A DNA stretch of 11,259 nucleotides, from assembly GCA_017412025.1 (NCBI GenBank), contig JAFQOY010000247.1, forward strand, positions 1 through 11,259, written 5' to 3'. A program made the position numbers and the translations under genes. This DNA comes from Clostridia bacterium (GTDB lineage Bacteria > Bacillota_A > Clostridia > Christensenellales > Aristaeellaceae). The notes below the pieces were generated by a model that saw only the letters and a program-made list of their open reading frames with translations, did no database searches and was not told the origin of the DNA. Shown one piece after another: positions 6,610-11,259 of the stretch (position 1 is the first letter of the stretch; each line of letters begins with the position of its first letter).

Positions 6610-7833
6610 ATGGCGAACAAGAAGTATAACCGCGTGCTGCTGGCCTATTCCGGCGGTCTGGATACATCCATCATCATCCCGTGGCTCAAGGAGAATTACG
6701 GCTGCGCCGTCGTGTGCTGCGCTGCGGACGTGGGCCAGGGCGAGGAGCTCGAGCCGCTGCACGAGAAGGCGAAGAAGACCGGCGCGGAGAAGCTCTACAT
6801 CGAGGATCTGCGCAAGGAGTTCGTCGAGGACTTCATCTGGCCGACCCTCAAAGCAGGCGCCGTTTACGAGGGCAAGTACCTGCTGGGCACCTCCTTTGCC
6901 CGCCCGCTGATCGGCAAGCGCCTGGTCGAAATCGCGAAGATGGAAAACTGCGACGCCATCTGCCACGGCTGCACCGGCAAGGGCAACGACCAGGTCCGCT
7001 TCGAGCTGTCCATCAAGGCCTTTGCGCCGGATATGCCGATCATCGCACCGTGGCGCGAGTGGGACATCAAGACCCGCGAAGAGGAGATCGAATACGCCGA
7101 GGCCCGCAACATTCCCGTCCCGGTGAAGAAGGATCGTCCCTACTCCATGGACCGCAACCTCTGGCATCTCTCTCACGAGGGCTGCGACCTGGAGGATCCG
7201 GCCAATGAGCCGCCTCGCGACCTGCTGTGCATGGGCGTATACCCGGAGGACGCTCCGGACACGCCGGAATACGTGACCATCGACTTTGAAAAGGGCGTTC
7301 CGGTTGCGGTCAACGGCGAAAAGATGGACGCCGTCTCCCTGCTGGCCAAGCTCAACGAGATCGGCGGCCGCAACGGCATCGGCATTGCGGACATGGTTGA
7401 AAACCGCCTTGTGGGCATGAAGAGCCGCGGCGTGTATGAGACCCCGGGCGGAACCATCCTCTACGCTGCGCACCGCAACCTTGAGGAGATCACCGTCGAC
7501 CGCGACACCGCGCACTACAAGGATCAGATGGCGCCCAAGTTCGCCGAGCTGGTGTACAACGGCCTGTGGTATACCCCGCTGCGCGAGGCGATGAGCGCGT
7601 TCGTGGACGTCACCCAGCAGTACGTGACCGGCACCGCCAAGCTCAAGCTCTACAAGGGCAACTGCATCGGCGCGGGCGTGACCTCTCCGTACAGCCTGTA
7701 CATGGAGGACATCGCGACCTTCGGCGACTCCGGCGAGCTTTACAGCCACAAGGATTCCGCTGGCTTCATCAACCTCTTCGGCCTGCCGCTCAAGGTGCAG
7801 GCGATGATGAAGGAAAAGGCCGGCATCAAGTAA
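6610..7833 (+). CDS. argG: Argininosuccinate synthase
   Basis: ArgG joins citrulline and aspartate with ATP to make argininosuccinate in the cytosol, the penultimate step of arginine synthesis. The 407-residue length is typical. The N-type ATP pyrophosphatase P-loop AYSGGLDTS is at 12-20 and the second signature [13 protein letters not shown] at 120-132. Other conserved parts are [14 protein letters not shown] (88-101), [17 protein letters not shown] (181-197), GRNGIG (253-258), [18 protein letters not shown] (264-281) and GYAT-equivalent C-terminal VTSPYSLY (357-364). The ATG follows GGAGGGG at good spacing. It is the first gene of argGH, behind an excellent promoter and candidate ArgR sites. 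Codon use is GC-rich like its neighbours. Confidence 0.98.
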   Translation: MANKKYNRVLLAYSGGLDTSIIIPWLKENYGCAVVCCAADVGQGEELEPLHEKAKKTGAEKLYIEDLRKEFVEDFIWPTLKAGAVYEGKYLLGTSFARPLIGKRLVEIAKMENCDAICHGCTGKGNDQVRFELSIKAFAPDMPIIAPWREWDIKTREEEIEYAEARNIPVPVKKDRPYSMDRNLWHLSHEGCDLEDPANEPPRDLLCMGVYPEDAPDTPEYVTIDFEKGVPVAVNGEKMDAVSLLAKLNEIGGRNGIGIADMVENRLVGMKSRGVYETPGGTILYAAHRNLEEITVDRDTAHYKDQMAPKFAELVYNGLWYTPLREAMSAFVDVTQQYVTGTAKLKLYKGNCIGAGVTSPYSLYMEDIATFGDSGELYSHKDSAGFINLFGLPLKVQAMMKEKAGIK

Positions 7834-7844
7834 GAAACAGCATC

Positions 7845-7881
7845 AAAAGGGCTGCAGGGCTAACACCTTACAGCCTTTTTT
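7845..7881 (+). terminator. Terminator-like hairpin between argG and argH
   Basis: AAAAGGGCTG (7845-7854) pairs with CAGCCTTTT (7871-7879) across a 16-base loop, with one G-T pair or bulge, and is followed by T up to 7881. It has the form of an intrinsic terminator but lies between two genes that should be co-transcribed. The large loop suggests partial termination or an mRNA-processing/stability site. No separate argH promoter is evident in the 68-base gap. Confidence 0.6.
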
Positions 7882-7901
7882 GACTACAGGAGGCATTGCA
7901 T

Positions 7902-9284
7902 ATGAAACTCTGGGGCGGACGCTTTGAAAAGAAGACCGACGGGCTCGTCGACGATTTCCACTCCTCCATCACCTTTGACCAGCGCCTGTATCAGCAGGAC
8001 ATCTCCGGCTCCATCGCCCATGCCGCCATGCTCGGCGCGCAGGGCATCATCCCCAAGGAGGACGCGGAGAAGATCGTCGCAGGGCTCAAAGAGATCATGG
8101 CCGACGTGGCCGCAGGCAAGGTACAGTTTGAGCTGGACGCCGAGGACATCCACATGAACGTGGAAAAGCTGCTCATTGAGCGCATCGGCGAGGCAGGCAA
8201 GCGCCTGCACACCGGCCGCAGCCGCAACGATCAGGTGGCGCTGGACTGCCGCATGTACGTGAAGGACGCGGCGAAGGAAGCCGCAGGCCTCATGCGCGAG
8301 CTGTGCGAGACGCTGCTTGGTATCGCCAAAGCGCACCTGAACACCATCATGCCCGGCTATACGCACCTGCAGCGCGCCCAGCCGGTGACGCTTGCGCACC
8401 ACATGATGGCGTACTTCCAGATGTTTACCCGCGACATGCAGCGCATGAAGGAAGTGCACAGCCATGCGGACGTGATGCCGCTTGGCTCCGGCGCGCTGGC
8501 GGGCACCACGTATCCGCTCGACCGCCAGATGGTATGCGACCTGCTGGGCTTTGCCGCCATCAGCGAGAACAGCCTGGACGGCGTATCCGACCGCGACTTT
8601 GTGTGCGACTATCTCTACGCCGCGTCCGTGTGCATGATGCATCTCTCCCGCTTCTGCGAGGAGCTGATCATCTGGAACACGCACGAATTCAGGTTTGTGG
8701 AGATGGACGACGGCTACGCGACCGGCTCCTCCATCATGCCCCAGAAGAAGAACCCCGACGTCGCGGAGCTCATCCGCGGCAAGACCGGCCGCGTATACGG
8801 CGACCTGCAGGGGCTGCTCACCACGCTCAAGGGCCTGCCGCTGGCCTACAACAAGGACATGCAGGAGGACAAGGAAGCGCTGTTTGACGCGCGCGACACG
8901 CTGGTTAAGTCCCTCGTCGTCTTCAACGCCATGCTCGCCTCCTGCACCTTCAACACGAAGAACATGGAGCGCGGCGCTGCCGGCGGCTTCACCAATGCGA
9001 CGGACGCAGCCGATTATCTCGTCAAAAAGGGCATGCCCTTCCGCGACGCGCACGCGGTCATCGGCCGTCTGGTGCTGCACTGCGTGAAGGAAAACAAGGC
9101 GATTCTCGATCTGACGCTTGAGGAGCTCAAGGGCTTCAGCGCTCTGTTTGAAGAGGATGTGTTCGCCGCCTGCTCGATGATCTCCTGCGTCAACCTGCGC
9201 GACGTGCCGGGCGGCCCCGCCCCTGCGCGCGTAGCTGCCTCGATTGAGACGGGAGAAAAGCTGCTCGCTTCCTTTTCCATCTGA
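7902..9284 (+). CDS. argH: Argininosuccinate lyase
   Basis: ArgH splits argininosuccinate into arginine and fumarate, the final step of the pathway. The 460-residue length is typical of this fumarase/aspartase-superfamily homotetramer. The N-terminus is the family hallmark KLWGGRF (2-8). The three superfamily regions are visible: HTGRSRNDQVALD (103-115), PGYTHLQRAQP (151-161, catalytic-region His155) and the signature GSSIMPQKKNPD (275-286), whose Ser belongs to the mobile catalytic loop. The ATG at 7902 is 8 bases from AGGAGG (7888-7893). A TTG six bases upstream is in frame, but would sit too close to that site. It follows argG, separated by a terminator-like hairpin. Confidence 0.98.
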   Translation: MKLWGGRFEKKTDGLVDDFHSSITFDQRLYQQDISGSIAHAAMLGAQGIIPKEDAEKIVAGLKEIMADVAAGKVQFELDAEDIHMNVEKLLIERIGEAGKRLHTGRSRNDQVALDCRMYVKDAAKEAAGLMRELCETLLGIAKAHLNTIMPGYTHLQRAQPVTLAHHMMAYFQMFTRDMQRMKEVHSHADVMPLGSGALAGTTYPLDRQMVCDLLGFAAISENSLDGVSDRDFVCDYLYAASVCMMHLSRFCEELIIWNTHEFRFVEMDDGYATGSSIMPQKKNPDVAELIRGKTGRVYGDLQGLLTTLKGLPLAYNKDMQEDKEALFDARDTLVKSLVVFNAMLASCTFNTKNMERGAAGGFTNATDAADYLVKKGMPFRDAHAVIGRLVLHCVKENKAILDLTLEELKGFSALFEEDVFAACSMISCVNLRDVPGGPAPARVAASIETGEKLLASFSI

Positions 9285-9292
9285 TTTCCATT

Positions 9293-9408
9293 TGCCGTCC
9301 GGTCTTTCCGGGCAGCTCAGTCTGTCAAAAAAGCATTTTTGACAGGCTGGTGGACGGGAGAACCTTTCCCCCGCCACAGCCACCCCCTGGAGGTTTTTCG
9401 ACAATCTG
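9293..9408. repeat. Duplicated half-terminator and palindromic element after argH
   Basis: GCCGTCCGGTCTTTCCGG (9294-9311) is a near copy of the functional terminator arm at 9410-9426, but lacks a T-run. Between the copies lie about 97 bases with structure. There is a perfect 10-bp palindrome CTGTCAAAAA-AGCA-TTTTTGACAG (9322-9345). A GC-rich stem follows: GGCTG-g-TGG-a-CGGG pairs with CCCG-CCA-CAGCC, within about 9345-9382. The segment ends TTTTTCGACA (9394-9403), which is itself complementary to the start of the palindrome apart from one bulged base. It looks like a short non-coding repeat element lodged in a duplicated terminator. Confidence 0.55.
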
Positions 9409-9410
9409 TG

Positions 9411-9435
9411 CCGTCCGGTCTTCCGGACGGTTTTT
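9411..9435 (+). terminator. Rho-independent terminator of argH
   Basis: A perfect 8-bp stem, CCGTCCGG / CCGGACGG, has a TCTT loop and five T directly after it (9431-9435). It lies 126 bases past the argH stop and just upstream of the MATE gene promoter. Confidence 0.9.
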
Positions 9436-9450
9436 CATCTGTTCTGTGTG

Positions 9451-9479
9451 TTGAAAGCCGGATCAAAAAGGCGTATAAT
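9451..9479 (+). promoter_or_regulatory. Sigma-A promoter of the MATE gene
   Basis: TTGAAA (9451-9456), a 17-base spacer and a perfect TATAAT (9474-9479). Initiation near 9486 gives a leader of only about 28 bases, nearly all of it the ribosome binding site region. No operator is evident. Confidence 0.85.
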
Positions 9480-9513
9480 ACGGCCATATGACCGAAAGAG
9501 GAGAGCTTGCTTC

Positions 9514-10887
9514 ATGCGACGTCACGTACACGCCGAGCGTTCCACGCTCATGACCGAAGGCCCCATCGCCCGGCAGCTGATCGCATTTGCCTTTCCGCTG
9601 CTGCTGGGCAATCTGTTTCAGCAGCTTTACAATACAGCCGACTCGCTGATCGTCGGCAATTTTCTGGGCAGCGAGGCGCTCGCCGCCGTCAGCTCCTCCA
9701 GCAACCTGATTCATCTGCTGATCGGCTTTTTCAACGGACTGGCCATGGGCGCAGGCGTCGTCATCGGCAGGCATTACGGCGCAAGAGACATACAGCGCGT
9801 ACAGAAGACGATCCACACGCTGCTCTCCGGCGCGCTTGCCGTCGGCGTCGTGCTGACCTTTGCCGGCGTGACGCTCACGCCGATTCTGCTGCGGATGATG
9901 GGCACGCCGGAAACCGTTCTGCCGCAGTCCATCAGCTATTTCCGCACGTACTTCTACGGCTCGATGGCCTTTGTGCTCTACAACAGCTGCATGGGCATCC
10001 TGCAGGCGGTCGGCGACAGCCGCCACCCGCTGTATTATCTGATCGTATCCTCCATCGTCAACGTGCTGCTTGACCTGCTGTTTGTCGGTGTGTTCCGCTG
10101 GGGCGTCGGCTCCGCAGCGGCGGCGACGGCCATCTCCCAGGTCGTCTCCACCCTGCTGTGCCTCTATAGGCTGATGCACAGCGACCGCGATTACCGCGTG
10201 CATCTGAGCAGGCTCGGCTTTGACCGGCGGGCGCTGCGCGAGATCCTGACAAACGGCATTCCCTCCGGCTTCGCCAACTGCATCATCTCCTTTGCCAACG
10301 TCGTCGTACAGTCGAGCATCAACTCTTTCGGCGCGGCGGCGATGGCCGGCTGCGGTGCGCATTCGCGCATCGAGGGCTTCGCCTTCCTGCCGGTCACCTG
10401 CTTCAACATGGCGCTGACCACATTCGTCAGCCAGAATCTGGGCGCTAAACGCTATGACCGCGTCAGAAAGGGCGTAAAAATCGGCGTCAGCTGCTCCGTC
10501 GCCATCGCTGAATCCATCGCTCTGGTCATCTGTATCTTCTCGCCCAGGCTGATCGCCCTCTTTGCCAACGATCCCGAGGTCATCGCCTTTGGCGTGATGC
10601 ATCAGCGGACAATCACGCCGTTCTTCTTCCTCGCCGCGTTCACCCATTCGCTCGCCGCATCGCTGCGCGGCGCAGGCCGTGCGACCGTCTCCATGCTGGG
10701 TATGGCCGTGTGCTGGTGCGTGATCCGCGTGCCGTATGTCACCATCGCCACAAAGCTCGTACCGGTGCTCACCACTGTTTCCTGGGCTTATCCGATCACA
10801 TGGACGATCAGCTGCATCTTCTTTGTCGTCTATTACCTCCGGTCGGGCTGGATGCGCGGCCATGGGCGTCATGTGTATACGGAATAA
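9514..10887 (+). CDS. MATE-family multidrug/metabolite efflux transporter
   Basis: The product is a 457-residue polytopic membrane protein with about 12 hydrophobic helices in two halves, the size and layout of MATE (DinF/NorM/MepA-type) Na+ or H+ antiporters. The first helix region reads FAFPLLLGNLFQQLYNTADS (25-44), followed by IVGNFLGSEALAAVS. In the second half, GIPSGF (248-253), SINSFGAAAMAGCGAHSRIE (268-287) and VSQNLGAKRYDR (305-316) repeat the pattern. The GDSRHPL and GAGRATVSML segments are also usual for the family. ATG 9514 follows GAGGAGAG and lies just downstream of the promoter. Open frame continues upstream to 9448, but that part overlaps the promoter. It is monocistronic by context. 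The substrate cannot be told from sequence. Confidence 0.93.
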   Translation: MRRHVHAERSTLMTEGPIARQLIAFAFPLLLGNLFQQLYNTADSLIVGNFLGSEALAAVSSSSNLIHLLIGFFNGLAMGAGVVIGRHYGARDIQRVQKTIHTLLSGALAVGVVLTFAGVTLTPILLRMMGTPETVLPQSISYFRTYFYGSMAFVLYNSCMGILQAVGDSRHPLYYLIVSSIVNVLLDLLFVGVFRWGVGSAAAATAISQVVSTLLCLYRLMHSDRDYRVHLSRLGFDRRALREILTNGIPSGFANCIISFANVVVQSSINSFGAAAMAGCGAHSRIEGFAFLPVTCFNMALTTFVSQNLGAKRYDRVRKGVKIGVSCSVAIAESIALVICIFSPRLIALFANDPEVIAFGVMHQRTITPFFFLAAFTHSLAASLRGAGRATVSMLGMAVCWCVIRVPYVTIATKLVPVLTTVSWAYPITWTISCIFFVVYYLRSGWMRGHGRHVYTE

Positions 10888-10905
10888 AACAGATTTCCGT
10901 ATACA
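10874..10905. repeat. 11-bp inverted repeat spanning the MATE stop codon
   Basis: TGTATACGGAA (10874-10884) and TTCCGTATACA (10895-10905) are perfect complements around a 10-base loop that begins with the TAA stop (10885-10887). No T-run follows, so it is not a standard intrinsic terminator. It could stabilise the mRNA 3' end or be a protein-binding site. Confidence 0.8.
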
Positions 10906-10959
10906 GCGCATGCTGCGGGAAGGATTTCTTCATATTGGCGCTGCATACACGCCCCGAAA

Positions 10960-10988
10960 TTGACAAAGGAAACAATATCTGTTATCAT
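10960..10988 (+). promoter_or_regulatory. Sigma-A promoter of the exported-protein gene
   Basis: A perfect TTGACA (10960-10965), 17 bases, then TATCAT (10983-10988, five of six consensus). Initiation near 10995 leaves a leader of about 115 bases before the ATG at 11110. Confidence 0.75.
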
Positions 10989-11030
10989 CAAATGGGAATG
11001 AAGTCCTTTCAGATACAAACAGATAAACGC

Positions 11031-11062
11031 ATTCCCCGTCCGTATCCTGCGGACGACGGAAT
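11031..11062 (+). promoter_or_regulatory. Hairpin in the leader of the exported-protein gene
   Basis: ATTCC-c-CGTCCG (11031-11042) pairs with CGGACG-ac-GGAAT (11050-11062): 11 base pairs, a small internal loop and a 7-base terminal loop. It lies in the leader, about 34 bases ahead of the ribosome binding site, and has no T-run. A regulatory or stability role is possible. It matches no riboswitch I recognise. Confidence 0.5.
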
Positions 11063-11109
11063 ACAGTGAATGCCTTTTCCCTTGTGAAATGAGACAGGAG
11101 GTTTTTCCG

Positions 11110-11259
11110 ATGCGCTACGCAAAAACCGCGCTGGCTGTGCTGCTTATCTGCCTTTGCCTCCCCTGCCTCTGCGCGGCGCAGGGCATTGAGATCGGCGCGC
11201 TTGCGCCCCTTGAGATGGCTGCCGAAGAAAACGCGCAGACGCTTGCGCTCTACTGCGGC
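11110..11259 (+). CDS. Unrecognised exported protein, N-terminal part
   Basis: Fifty codons are visible before the right edge. ATG 11110 is 8 bases from AGGAGG (11096-11101). The product starts MRYAKTALAVLLICLCLPCL, a typical Sec signal peptide with a basic n-region and a leucine-rich core. Cleavage is likely after Ala23 (CAA/Q). The core holds four cysteines (14, 16, 19, 21), but no strict lipobox with a following small residue is evident, so a lipoprotein is less likely. The visible mature part, IEIGALAPLEMAAEENAQTL, does not show a family I recognise. The gene has its own promoter and a structured leader, and is separate from the MATE gene. Confidence 0.75.
   Translation, partial: MRYAKTALAVLLICLCLPCLCAAQGIEIGALAPLEMAAEENAQTLALYCG

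Noticed and set aside
6592..7749. Minus-strand open frame antisense to argG
   Set aside because: It is a mirror of argG codon use and runs through the argG ribosome binding site region.
7884..9404. Minus-strand open frame antisense to argH
   Set aside because: Its composition follows from argH codon bias; no family motif, ribosome binding site or promoter is seen.
9463..10911. Minus-strand open frame antisense to the MATE gene
   Set aside because: Same reason: very hydrophilic, charged composition mirroring a membrane protein read backwards, with no motif.

Overview
The window looks like core chromosome of a GC-rich Clostridia (Bacillota), probably an anaerobic gut lineage. The reasons are the cluster ruvC-ruvA-ruvB-queA-tgt-yajC, a TIGR04086-type membrane protein beside yajC, a DUF4250 protein, strong AGGAGG ribosome binding sites, and sigma-A promoters with 17-base spacers. 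The exact genus cannot be read from the sequence. I see no phage, transposase, CRISPR array, tRNA or rRNA.

Layout: (1) Positions 1-166 hold the 3' end of rpsR (ribosomal protein S18) on the + strand and its terminator. (2) Positions 230-6262 are a minus-strand block, read right to left: ruvC, ruvA, a 57-residue DUF4250 protein, ruvB, queA, tgt, yajC and a TIGR04086-family membrane protein. RuvA, RuvB and RuvC form the Holliday-junction branch-migration and resolution machine. QueA and Tgt act in the queuosine tRNA-modification pathway. YajC is the accessory membrane subunit of the Sec translocon. The block is not one simple operon: terminator hairpins follow queA and yajC, and tgt and yajC have their own promoters. 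(3) Positions 6263-6609 are an AT-rich divergent control region with a ruvC promoter on one side and an argG promoter on the other, plus candidate arginine-repressor sites. (4) Positions 6610-9284 are argG-argH, the last two steps of arginine synthesis, separated by a terminator-like hairpin. (5) Positions 9285-9513 hold a duplicated argH terminator with a palindromic element between the copies, then the promoter of a MATE efflux transporter (9514-10887). (6) A promoter and a structured leader precede the first 50 codons of an unrecognised exported protein that runs off the right edge.

No clearly new multi-gene system is visible. The points most worth a second look are in non-coding DNA and gene arrangement: two copies of a degenerate intergenic repeat, the split terminator after argH, an 11-bp inverted repeat across the MATE stop codon, candidate ArgR boxes at argG, and DUF4250 embedded between ruvA and ruvB with tight translational packing.
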